Position numbers and translations under genes: made by a program. This document shows, in pieces, positions 17,963 through 25,551 of a stretch of DNA of 64,000 bases. This stretch comes from Pseudomonadota bacterium. GTDB lineage: Bacteria > Pseudomonadota > Alphaproteobacteria > Rhizobiales > Rhizobiaceae. The stretch lies in NCBI GenBank assembly GCA_023404095.1, contig JAEYDD010000072.1, positions 434,001 through 498,000 on the forward strand, written 5' to 3'. Under the pieces are notes generated by a model, which was given only the letters and a program-made list of their open reading frames with translations, made no database searches and was not told the origin of the DNA. Positions within the stretch are counted from its first letter, which is position 1, and each line of letters opens with the position of its first letter.

Positions 17963-18514
17963 TCAGCGCACGAACTCGTCGATCCGGCGCAGCGTCACGC
18001 GCCGGTTGCGCCACTCCTCGCGCTCTGTCGGCACAAGCAGGTACTGCTCGCCGTAACCAACCGTCTCCAGCACCCGCTGCGGAATGCCGTACTCACGCAC
18101 AAGCACCCACTTCAGCGATTCGGCGCGGCGCTCGGACAGGATCTGGTTCGAATATGCCGAACCGACTGCGTCGGTATGCCCCTCGATCAGGAACCTGGCA
18201 CCGCGGCGGCGGCGAAGAAGCTGCTCCATCGCCCGGGCGATCTGCCGGACCTTGCCATATTCAGAACGCGGAATGTCCGCCGAGCCGAAGGCGAAGTTGA
18301 TCGACTGGATGTCGATCGAGGGCGCAGCGCGCCGAAGTTCCGGGCGGCGCTTGAACTCCTGTACGGTCACCCGCTCCTCGCCGCGCATCCGACGTGACGG
18401 TGCGGCATCCAGCCGACGCAGGATCATGTCCTCGGAGGGGGTTTCCTGCGCATAGGTGAGGGTTGGCGCTGTCGCTGCAGCGGCAAGGGCGATCAGGAAT
18501 GAACGACGATCCAT
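17963..18514 (-). CDS. OmpA-domain protein with a twin-arginine signal
   Basis: A 183-residue exported protein. The start MDRRSFLIALAAAATAP is a twin-arginine (Tat) type signal. The C-terminal OmpA/MotB peptidoglycan-binding domain is shown by INFAFGSADI, LIEGHTDAVGS, NQILSERRAESLKWVL and the ending YGEQYLLVPTEREEWRNRRV. It is expected in the periplasm, tethered to peptidoglycan. I use the Met at 18514; a Met ten codons earlier is open but breaks the signal. A lone Tat-exported OmpA domain is common in rhizobia, with unknown role. Confidence 0.82.
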   Translation of the reverse strand: MDRRSFLIALAAAATAPTLTYAQETPSEDMILRRLDAAPSRRMRGEERVTVQEFKRRPELRRAAPSIDIQSINFAFGSADIPRSEYGKVRQIARAMEQLLRRRRGARFLIEGHTDAVGSAYSNQILSERRAESLKWVLVREYGIPQRVLETVGYGEQYLLVPTEREEWRNRRVTLRRIDEFVR

Positions 18515-18624
18515 CGGAGTTTCCTCAAACTGTTTCATTACCAACCCAGGATAGGTATGCAGCTTGAAGCATTGCTGAACCGGCCATTCGGCCGGCGTTC
18601 ATCTTCGTTGACGAAAACGGGCAT

Positions 18625-19191
18625 TCAGCTCCGCCGGGCCAGCTCCAGCAATTCGGCGTCCGACAGCGGCCGCACCTCGACGTCGCGCATGCCGACCGGC
18701 GAAAAGCCGAACATCTGGTAAAGCTGCAGGGCGCGGGGATGGTCGAGGTTGTTGGTCGTGACGGTCAGCGCCTGCGGCGCCGTGGCCCAGGCGGCATAGA
18801 GCGCCTGGAGCAGGAACCACTTGCCGAGGCCGAGACCGAGCGCACGTTCGAACAGGCCGAAATGCACAAGTTCCGTCGTATCCGGATCCCCCTGGAAAAG
18901 CTCGAAGAATCCGGCCGGTGCGCCATCGACGTAGAGCACAGATACCGTCGTGCGCTTGTCATGAACGATGGCCGCGAGGGCCGCGTCGTCCATGCGCAGG
19001 CGCTCCACCCAGTGCCAGCGCCTGCCGACCTGGGTATAGAGGAAGCGGTAGTAGGCCAGCGGAATTTCGGGCACGCGCATGATGGCGGTCTGAATGTTGA
19101 CCGGCACAGGCAGGCTCTGCTTCGGCGGCGCGGTCATGCGCAGTTCGGTGATATGCGCCAATATCGCATCCGGCGTCTTTTTCAACGGCAT
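18625..19191 (-). CDS. GNAT-family N-acetyltransferase
   Basis: A 188-residue protein with the GNAT fold: strand VSVLYVDGAPAGFFEL, the acetyl-CoA loop region FERALGLGLGKWFLLQAL, and LTVTTNNLDHPRALQLYQMF (motif B with the asparagine and Tyr of the family). It is the last gene of a tight minus-strand group; its start lies four bases after the sseA stop. The substrate is not predictable. A 6-bp GC hairpin about 30 bases after the stop lacks a T-run. Confidence 0.82.
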   Translation of the reverse strand: MPLKKTPDAILAHITELRMTAPPKQSLPVPVNIQTAIMRVPEIPLAYYRFLYTQVGRRWHWVERLRMDDAALAAIVHDKRTTVSVLYVDGAPAGFFELFQGDPDTTELVHFGLFERALGLGLGKWFLLQALYAAWATAPQALTVTTNNLDHPRALQLYQMFGFSPVGMRDVEVRPLSDAELLELARRS

Positions 19192-19195
19192 CGTC

Positions 19196-20050
19196 TCAAC
19201 CCCGCCCGGTCACGACCGGGGTGTCCGAGCGAGCGCCCCATTCCGACCACGAGCCGTCATAGAGCGTGTTGTCCTCGTGACCGAGGGAATGCAGCGCCAG
19301 GGTGATGATCGCCGCCGTGATGCCCGAACCGCAGGTCGTCACCACCGGGGCTGCAAGATCGATCCCGGCAGCCTCGAAGGTGGCCTTCAGCCCGTCCAGA
19401 TCCTTCAGCCTGCCGTCGACCGAGAAGGAACCCGACGGCATGCTGCGGGCTCCGGGCATATGGCCAGACCGCATCCCCGCCCGCGGCTCGGCCTCCTCGC
19501 CGGCGAATCGGCCGGCGCTACGCGCATCCGCAATCTGGCGACCGCCCCCGGATACGATGGCGAACATCTCATCGTAAGACGTGATCGCGTCCTTGTTGAA
19601 CTGCGGCCGGAAATGGCCGACCGCAGGCTCCGGCAGGTCCGTTTCAAGCGGCCGTCCGTCTCGCTTCCAGCCATCCAGCCCGCCATCCATGACGAAGACA
19701 TTGCGCGCGCCCATGATGCGCAGCAGCCACCAAACGCGCGGCGCGGTAAATATGCCAGGCCCGTCATAGACGACGATCGTATCGGTATCGGAGATGCCGA
19801 GTTTCTCCATGGCCTGCGCAAAAGCCTCGGGTGCGAGCACGCTGTGCGGCAGACCGGTGGAGTGGTCGGCGATGGCATCCTGGTCATAGAAGACCGCGCC
19901 CGGAACATGTCCGGCGGCATATTCCGCCGCACCGTTCCTGTTTTGCGCCGGTAGATACCACGAGGCATCGACAATTCGGAATTCGGGCGCGCCCAGCTGC
20001 TTTTGCACCCAATCGGGGCTAACGACGAACTTGCTTTTTGCGGCGGTCAA
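19196..20050 (-). CDS. sseA: 3-mercaptopyruvate sulfurtransferase
   Basis: A 284-residue two-domain rhodanese that transfers sulfur from 3-mercaptopyruvate to thiol acceptors or cyanide in the cytoplasm. The second domain has the active loop CGSGITAA with Cys240; the CGSG(V/I)T form distinguishes mercaptopyruvate from thiosulfate enzymes (CRxGxR). The first domain has GHVPGAVFYD and VVYDGPGIFTAPR without a cysteine, as expected. It lies 12 bases after the alaX-type gene in the order cysK-alaX-sseA-GNAT, linking it with cysteine metabolism. Confidence 0.92.
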   Translation of the reverse strand: MTAAKSKFVVSPDWVQKQLGAPEFRIVDASWYLPAQNRNGAAEYAAGHVPGAVFYDQDAIADHSTGLPHSVLAPEAFAQAMEKLGISDTDTIVVYDGPGIFTAPRVWWLLRIMGARNVFVMDGGLDGWKRDGRPLETDLPEPAVGHFRPQFNKDAITSYDEMFAIVSGGGRQIADARSAGRFAGEEAEPRAGMRSGHMPGARSMPSGSFSVDGRLKDLDGLKATFEAAGIDLAAPVVTTCGSGITAAIITLALHSLGHEDNTLYDGSWSEWGARSDTPVVTGRG

Positions 20051-20062
20051 AAATCTGCTCCC

Positions 20063-20806
20063 TTAAGGGTTGGGCGAAGGCGTTCCGAAGCGGATGCGGA
20101 AGCGCCTGTTCTCCCTGCCCTTCTTCTCGATCTTGGAAATGTGGATCGCGCCGACCTCCTGGGTCTCAGAAACATGCGTTCCACCGCACGGCTGGCTGTC
20201 GACGGACGAATTCTCACCGATGCAGACGAGGCTGACGCGGCCAAGGCCCACCGGCGGACGAACGTTCTTCGACTTCACAATGCCCGGATTGGCGGCAAGT
20301 TCCTCGTCGGTGATCCACTGCACGTAGATCGGGTGGTTTTCTTCGACGAGCTTCATCATTTGCGCCGTTACCTCGTCGCGGTCGATCGTCGCGCTCATGT
20401 CGAAGTCGACCCGGCTCTCGTCCTCGCCGACCGCGGCACCGGTGATCGGGAACGGACAGACGACCGAGAGAAGGTGGCAGGCGGTGTGCATGCGCATCAA
20501 CCGGTAGCGCCGCGGCCAGTCGATATGGGCGACCAGCGTCTCGCCCACGACCGGCAGAACGCCGGGTTCCAGCGGGCGGTGGATGATGACGTCCTTGCCA
20601 GCGCCATGAACCGTCGGCCCGAGCACGATCCTGCTGCCGTCAAGACGCTCGAGAAAACCCGTGTCGCCGGGCTGGCCACCTGAGGTGGCGTAGAAGCAGG
20701 TGCGATCGAGCTCGATACCGCCGTCCTCATGGATCGCTGTCACCACCGCTTCGGTCGTGGACAGGTAAAAATCGTCGCGGAAGAGCGCGGCAGCGAGCTT
20801 TGTCAT
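20063..20806 (-). CDS. AlaX-type alanyl-tRNA editing protein
   Basis: A 247-residue stand-alone editing domain related to the second half of AlaRS. It removes Ser (or Gly) wrongly attached to tRNA-Ala. The zinc-site motifs are visible: HTACH (HxxxH) in the middle and QPCGGTHVSETQE (CxxxH) near the end, with the preceding SGGQPGDTG loop. It starts three bases after the cysK stop and is followed closely by sseA, so all are in one transcript. Pairing with a cysteine/serine-metabolism gene may reflect Ser as the misacylated residue; that is inference. Confidence 0.9.
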   Translation of the reverse strand: MTKLAAALFRDDFYLSTTEAVVTAIHEDGGIELDRTCFYATSGGQPGDTGFLERLDGSRIVLGPTVHGAGKDVIIHRPLEPGVLPVVGETLVAHIDWPRRYRLMRMHTACHLLSVVCPFPITGAAVGEDESRVDFDMSATIDRDEVTAQMMKLVEENHPIYVQWITDEELAANPGIVKSKNVRPPVGLGRVSLVCIGENSSVDSQPCGGTHVSETQEVGAIHISKIEKKGRENRRFRIRFGTPSPNP

Positions 20807-20809
20807 CGA

Positions 20810-21850
20810 TCAGTCAACGGCCTGGTAGGGGACTTTGATCCCTGACGTCTTCGTCAGCCATGCCGGTGCGGGCAGGCCCTTCGACGCGAGGAAGTCCGGA
20901 TTGAAGAGCTTCGACTGGTAACGGTTACCATAGTCGCAGAGAATCGTCACGATCGTATGGCCAGGGCCGAGATCCCTGGCGAGCCGGATGGCGCCAGCCA
21001 CGTTGATGCCCGACGAGCCGCCGACGCAGAGGCCTTCGTGCTCGATCAGGTCGAAGACGAGCGGAATCGCCTCCGAATCGGGGATCTGGTAGGAGAAGTC
21101 CGGTGTGAAGCCCTCGAGATTGGCCGTGATGCGCCCCTGCCCGATCCCCTCGGTGATCGAGCTTCCCGTCGCCTTCATCTCGCCGTGCGCATAGAAATTA
21201 TAGAGTGCGGCACCTTCGGGATCGGCAAGACCGATCTTGATCTGGGGATTTCTGGCACGCAGGCCCGCGGCGACGCCCGCGAGCGTACCGCCGGATCCGA
21301 CCGCACAGACAAATCCGTCGACCTTGCCGTCGGTATCGCGCCAGATCTCAGGCGCCGTCGTCTCGATATGGGCGTCGCGGTTTGCGACATTGTCAAACTG
21401 GTTGGCCCAGATCGCACCATTCGGCTCGGTCCTGGCGAGCTGCTCGGCCAGCCTGCCGGACAGCTTCACATAATTGTTCGGATTCTTGTAGGGTACCGCG
21501 GGAACTTCGACGAGTTCGGCGCCCAGCAATTTCAGCGCGTCCTTCTTCTCCTGGCTCTGCGTCTCGGGAATGACGATGACCGTACGGTATCCGAGCGCCT
21601 GGGCGACCAGTGCCAGACCGATGCCGGTATTGCCGGCTGTTCCTTCGACGATGACGCCGCCCGGGCGCAACTGCCCCGTCTTCTCCGCGGCACGGATGAT
21701 CGACAGCGCCGCGCGATCCTTGACCGACTGGCCGGGATTGAGGAACTCCGCCTTGCCGAGAATGGTGCACCCCGTCGCCTCCGACGCGCCCTTCAGTCGG
21801 ATCAGCGGCGTGTTGCCAATCGCGTCCAGTACCGAGGTAAGAATAGCCAT
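20810..21850 (-). CDS. cysK: Cysteine synthase A-type PLP enzyme
   Basis: A 346-residue fold-type II PLP enzyme making cysteine from O-acetylserine and sulfide. PLP lysine K44 sits in NPGQSVKDRAALSII; the substrate loop is EGTAGNTGIGLALV; the phosphate loop is AVGSGGTLAGVAAG; and GLCVGGSSGINVAGA lies near the end. The family's usual length is about 310-325, so this is the longer rhizobial variant with a C-terminal extension (PAPAWLTKTSGIKVPYQAVD). First gene of a four-gene minus-strand unit. A cystathionine-type or other beta-replacement activity is possible. Confidence 0.87.
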   Translation of the reverse strand: MAILTSVLDAIGNTPLIRLKGASEATGCTILGKAEFLNPGQSVKDRAALSIIRAAEKTGQLRPGGVIVEGTAGNTGIGLALVAQALGYRTVIVIPETQSQEKKDALKLLGAELVEVPAVPYKNPNNYVKLSGRLAEQLARTEPNGAIWANQFDNVANRDAHIETTAPEIWRDTDGKVDGFVCAVGSGGTLAGVAAGLRARNPQIKIGLADPEGAALYNFYAHGEMKATGSSITEGIGQGRITANLEGFTPDFSYQIPDSEAIPLVFDLIEHEGLCVGGSSGINVAGAIRLARDLGPGHTIVTILCDYGNRYQSKLFNPDFLASKGLPAPAWLTKTSGIKVPYQAVD

Positions 21851-21980
21851 CGCTCGCGAGCCTCACAATTTTTCCAATAGAGTAGGGAGCGACTTTTCGA
21901 TCCGCAAGCAATGGTTTGCAAGAAATTCCGTTCCTTGTGCCCACCCATCGCCGGTATAATTTCGCGTCTTTCGGCCGACC

Positions 21981-23462
21981 TCAGCCCCCCTCGCCCGCAT
22001 GCCCTCCCTTGATACGGCCGAACGCCTGCATCGCCCGGTCGCGGGCGGCGCGATGGTCGACCAGCGGCTGCGGATAGTCGGTCCCGAGAGCAACGCCGGC
22101 TTGCTTGAGGATCGGCGCCGGTGCCTCGAACGGCCGGTGAACGTACTTTGCCGGCATCTCCGCCAGTTCCGGCACGAAGGTCTTCACGTAAGCACCGTCG
22201 GGGTCGAATTTCTCGCCCTGCAGGACGGGATTGAAGATGCGGAAGAACGGGGCAGCATCCGCGCCGCATCCGGCCACCCATTGCCAGCTCGCCGCATTGG
22301 AGGCCGGATCGGCATCCAGAAGCGTGTCGCGAAACCACCGTTCGCCGCGCCGCCAGTCGATCAGCAGGTCCTTGATCAGGAAAGAGGCGGCGATCATCCG
22401 CACCCGGTTGTGCATATAGCCGTGCTTCCAGAGTTGACGCATGCCGGCATCAACGATGGGATATCCCGTCAGCCCCTTCGTCCAGGCTGTAAGGTGTTCT
22501 TCATCCTCGCGCCATTCGAACGCGTCGAAGCGGCGGTCGATGTTTTCGCGGTCGAGTTTCCGGTGATGATAGAGCAGGTGATAGGAGAAATCGCGCCAGG
22601 CGAGCTCCTTGCGGAAGGTGACCACACCCTCCGTCCCGCGGCTGCAATCATTGAGTCGCGCGGCATGCCACAGCACTGCGGGGGATATCTCTCCGAAGGC
22701 CAGGTGCGGCGAAAGCTGCGAGGTTCCGTCGATGGCGGGAAAATCGCGGGCACGGTCATAGTCGCCGATGCGATCCCCCACAAAGTCCGAAAGCCGCGCC
22801 TGCGCGCCGTCTTCTCCCGGTGTCCAGACCTCACCGAACCGGCTGGCCCAATCGGGTCTGGTCGGCAGCAGCGACCAATCATCGAGACGGTCGCTTGCGG
22901 GAAAGCGTTCGGGCGCAGGGACCGACTTGGGTGCGTCTATCGGCGTATCGGGTTCTCCGTCCTGCTGCAGCGCGCGCCAGAACGGCGTGAAGACCTTGTA
23001 GGACCCGCCGGTCTTCGTCTTCAAGCGCGTCGGATCGTGCAGGAGCTGCCCGGTAAAGCTCTGTGCGTCGATGCCCCGCCCCCGCAAGCCCGCCTTCATC
23101 GCGCTGTCGATCTCGATCCCGGAGGCGTCGTGGCGCCGGTTCCAGAAGACGCCGGCGGCACCGGTTTCGTCCGCGACGGAGAAAACAGTGTCCGCCGTGC
23201 CGCCCCGCCGCAGGATCAGCCGGCTTCCGATCGCCTCCAGACTGGCCGCCAGACTTTCGAGGGATCGGTGCAGCCACCAGGCCTGCGCTTCGCCATAGGG
23301 CATGGCGCCGTCGTTGCCTTCTTCTAGAATGAAGAGCGGCACCACCGGCCGGCCACTGGAGGCGGCAGCGACCAGCGCATGGTTGTCGTGAAGCCGGAGA
23401 TCGCGGCGAAACCACAGGATCACAGGGGCCGCATCGGCCGGAGACGGCTTGCCCGCGCTCAT
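21981..23462 (-). CDS. phrB: Deoxyribodipyrimidine photolyase
   Basis: A 493-residue cryptochrome/photolyase family flavoprotein that repairs UV pyrimidine dimers with light. N-terminal Rossmann-like domain: VILWFRRDLRLHDNHALVAA. The FAD domain includes ELAWRDFSYHLLYHH, GYPIVDAGMRQLWKHGYMHN and NAASWQWVAGCGADAAPFFR, the latter giving the tryptophan chain and FAD pocket. Its ATG overlaps the stop of the upstream XRE regulator by four bases (ATGA), so the two are translationally coupled. Class I CPD photolyase is most likely. Confidence 0.92.
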   Translation of the reverse strand: MSAGKPSPADAAPVILWFRRDLRLHDNHALVAAASSGRPVVPLFILEEGNDGAMPYGEAQAWWLHRSLESLAASLEAIGSRLILRRGGTADTVFSVADETGAAGVFWNRRHDASGIEIDSAMKAGLRGRGIDAQSFTGQLLHDPTRLKTKTGGSYKVFTPFWRALQQDGEPDTPIDAPKSVPAPERFPASDRLDDWSLLPTRPDWASRFGEVWTPGEDGAQARLSDFVGDRIGDYDRARDFPAIDGTSQLSPHLAFGEISPAVLWHAARLNDCSRGTEGVVTFRKELAWRDFSYHLLYHHRKLDRENIDRRFDAFEWREDEEHLTAWTKGLTGYPIVDAGMRQLWKHGYMHNRVRMIAASFLIKDLLIDWRRGERWFRDTLLDADPASNAASWQWVAGCGADAAPFFRIFNPVLQGEKFDPDGAYVKTFVPELAEMPAKYVHRPFEAPAPILKQAGVALGTDYPQPLVDHRAARDRAMQAFGRIKGGHAGEGG

Positions 23463-23764
23463 CTGATGCGTTCGCCCGCTCTGTTCGATCTGCCGCCGTT
23501 CTCCATCGATGCCCCCGCCTGTTCCTCGTTGCCGCCCTGCCTCAATCGCACACCCGGGCCGGCCTTGTCTTCACAGATCATTTCGACGCCCGCCGCAAGA
23601 AGCGCCTTTTCGATGGCTTCCAGCGATGCCGACGGGGGCACCTTGCTGCCGCGCTCGAAGTCGATGATCGTACGATCGGAGACGCGGGCGGCCTTGGCAA
23701 GCCGTTCCTCGGTCCATTCGATCAGGGCGCGCGCAGCGCGGCATTGGGAAGGGGAAATGGCCAT
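23459..23764 (-). CDS. Small XRE-family HTH regulator
   Basis: A 101-residue DNA-binding protein with a lambda-repressor-like HTH: MAISPSQCRAARALIEWTEE then RLAKAARVSDRTIIDFERGS, ending with the family's GVEMICEDKAGPGVRLR. Beyond that is a hydrophilic 25-residue tail. It overlaps the photolyase start by four bases, an arrangement suggesting that it controls this unit, perhaps itself. I use the second Met (23764). No inducer-binding domain is present. Confidence 0.8.
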   Translation of the reverse strand: MAISPSQCRAARALIEWTEERLAKAARVSDRTIIDFERGSKVPPSASLEAIEKALLAAGVEMICEDKAGPGVRLRQGGNEEQAGASMENGGRSNRAGERIR

Positions 23765-23901
23765 CACGATCCTCGCGTCGATGCTTCGTGGACGGTCGGG
23801 CCGCGTGCAACGTGATCACGCCCTCACCCCGGTCCCATACGGCTTGTTAATACCGACGGGTCATCCAGAGTTCCACAGAAGCGGTCATGGGGGCGGAAAT
23901 G

Positions 23902-23933
23902 AAAAAGGGCCGCGCCGTCGTGGCGCAGCCCTT
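23902..23933 (-). terminator. Intrinsic terminator after tRNA-Asn
   Basis: Minus-strand stem GGGCTGCGCC / GGCGCGGCCC (one T-G pair) with a 5-base loop, followed by TTTTTC, about 8 bases after the tRNA 3' end. Confidence 0.85.
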
Positions 23934-23940
23934 CTGAAAC

Positions 23941-24015
23941 TGGCTCCCCGGGCCGGATTCGAACCGGCGACCTGTCGATTAACAGTCGAATGCTCTACCG
24001 CTGAGCTACCAGGGA
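23941..24015 (-). tRNA. tRNA-Asn (anticodon GTT)
   Basis: A 75-base tRNA with encoded CCA. Acceptor arms TCCCTGG / CCGGGGA pair (one T-G), D-arm AGCTCAGCGGTAGAGC, anticodon loop CTGTTAA giving GTT, and T-arm CCGGTTCGAATCCGG. Confidence 0.97.
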
Positions 24016-24180
24016 TCATCCGCTCGCTGCGGAGTGAGCGCGTAATACAAATGCTGAACCGATTTGCCAAGCGGTTTTTTCAGAAAAATTCGTCTCCTCC
24101 TTGATTGACTGTGGAGAAGGAACCAGATCTCTCACGCAAGTGCCCGGAAATCCGGCATCCCTGAATTGCGAAGCGAGCGG

Positions 24181-24486
24181 ATGAAACCAAAAGACACGTC
24201 AAAGACCCATTTCGGCATCGATCACAGCACGCATGAGATCGTCATGGGGCCGCTCCGCTGGAAGCTTCCCCAATCACGGGCGCTGCGGATGACAATCGGC
24301 TTCCTGCTGATCTTCTTTGGCTTGCTGGGGTTTCTGCCCGTGCTGGGCTTCTGGATGATTCCGCTCGGCCTTCTGGTGCTGTCGCACGATTCCCCGCTCG
24401 TCCGCCGCCAGCGCCGCAAACTCGCCATCTGGTGGGCGACGCGCAAGCAGCGCCGCGCCGGCGTGAAGCGCGGGTCGGAACGGTAA
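24181..24486 (+). CDS. Small conserved-looking membrane protein
   Basis: A 101-residue protein with one long or two short hydrophobic segments (FLLIFFGLLGFLPVLGFWMI followed by PLGLLVLSHDSPL), a polar N-terminus and a strongly basic C-terminus (RRQRRKLAIWWATRKQRRAG), predicting an inner-membrane protein with its tail in the cytoplasm. Hairpin-like proline-glycine segments of this kind occur in PGPGW-type small membrane proteins. I use the ATG at 24181; a TTG at 24166 is open. Function unknown. Confidence 0.6.
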   Translation: MKPKDTSKTHFGIDHSTHEIVMGPLRWKLPQSRALRMTIGFLLIFFGLLGFLPVLGFWMIPLGLLVLSHDSPLVRRQRRKLAIWWATRKQRRAGVKRGSER

Positions 24487-24630
24487 CGGCTTGCGCCGTC
24501 GAGCAGGAAACAGGCGTGGCGGCGGCAGCCGCGGACGCGGACAACTGCTGGAAACGCCGAACTACAAAGAAATTATAGATCTCCCAGCGAAGAACTTGGA
24601 GGGTTACGGGATCAACATCGGGCGAACCGT

Positions 24631-25095
24631 TCAGCCCGATCGACCCGAGGCTTTGCCAAAATAGAACCCCAGAATGAGCAACCACCCGCTCGTGATCCAA
24701 TCCGGCACCACAATCACTGTCTGAAAGAAATAGGAGGCAAGGAAGCTTGGAACAATCAGAATGGTAACGATCAGCGCAATAATTCCAGAAACTACATCAC
24801 CGTTCGCAAAGACGTCATAGAAGCTTTTGGCATGACGAGCGCCGACTACCTGAAATAGAAATTCGTCATGGCCGTATGCCTCGATCGAGTGCTTCGTGAC
24901 GTAGACACGATTTGTGTAGTTTCCGGGTGCGCCACCGTTGGGATCGGGAATCTCAAACGAAACGGTGTAAAGAATCCCATCTAAGAACTTTGCCTGTACG
25001 CCTTGGATCTGGTGATTTTGACCGACTGGTGTGCGTCGACTTACCGCCCCAACGACTTGTTGATCGAGATCCGCCGCTCGCCTCAAATCTGCCAT
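24631..25095 (-). CDS. Unrecognised membrane protein in an AT-richer stretch
   Basis: A 154-residue protein I do not recognise. The first 110 residues are soluble (VQAKFLDGILYTVSFEIPDP, then a small beta-rich region to VVGARHAKSFYDVF); residues about 103-150 form two hydrophobic helices (VSGIIALIVTILIVPSFLAS and VPDWITSGWLLILGFYFGKA). Base composition and codon use are visibly more AT-rich than in the flanking genes, which suggests later acquisition. It lies between tRNA-Asn and tRNA-Cys. Ribosome site is weak (GGGAAACCAA before ATG). Confidence 0.6.
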   Translation of the reverse strand: MADLRRAADLDQQVVGAVSRRTPVGQNHQIQGVQAKFLDGILYTVSFEIPDPNGGAPGNYTNRVYVTKHSIEAYGHDEFLFQVVGARHAKSFYDVFANGDVVSGIIALIVTILIVPSFLASYFFQTVIVVPDWITSGWLLILGFYFGKASGRSG

Positions 25096-25237
25096 TTGGT
25101 TTCCCGGTCCAATGTTGCATTGATTTTGCCGAGTGTGGCCGAAAACCTTTGAAAATCAAGAGAACTCAACCGCAACTTGAAAAGAAACAAAGGCGCCGAC
25201 AACCGCCTTAAGCTCTTTATTTAATGCGGGAAAAAAG

Positions 25238-25311
25238 TGGAGGCCTCGCCGAGAATCGAACTCGGGTGCAAGGATTTGCAGTCCTCTGCGTCACCACTCC
25301 GCCACGAGGCC
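25238..25311 (-). tRNA. tRNA-Cys (anticodon GCA)
   Basis: A 74-base tRNA with encoded CCA. Acceptor GGCCTCG / CGAGGCC pairs perfectly, anticodon loop ACTGCAAAT gives GCA, and T-arm CGAGTTCGATTCTCG. A run of six A immediately 3' on the plus strand (T-run on the transcript) may help termination. Confidence 0.97.
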
Positions 25312-25491
25312 ATCCGTATGCTTAAAAGCGTGTGGTGTCGGGCGTTTAGAACGAATCCATTTTCCGTGCAAGGGGCTATTTCCGAAATATGCCGTCTCGG
25401 ATTTCTGAAATGAGGTTTCCACAGTCTCGTCGCGCGGGTCGCGGGAAAAGTCAACTGAACCCCTTTGACAGTGGGTAGTTCGCGGCAACAG

Positions 25492-25522
25492 AAAACCCCG
25501 CGGGCCGATTTCGACCCGCGGG
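25492..25522 (-). terminator. Intrinsic terminator of ald
   Basis: Minus-strand stem CCCGCGGG / CCCGCGGG with extra inner pairs (TCGAAATCG), followed by GTTTTC. It lies about 30 bases after the ald stop. Confidence 0.85.
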
Positions 25523-25551
25523 TATTTGACACCGGCTCGGGAGTCGCCGCG

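Noticed and set aside
18580..18595. CCGGCC-attc-GGCCGG hairpin after the GNAT gene as a terminator
   Set aside because: The stem is only six pairs and no T-run follows on the minus strand.
24016..25237. An integrative element at the tRNA genes
   Set aside because: No integrase, no second copy of a tRNA 3' end and no flanking repeat were seen; only composition and an orphan gene hint at transfer.
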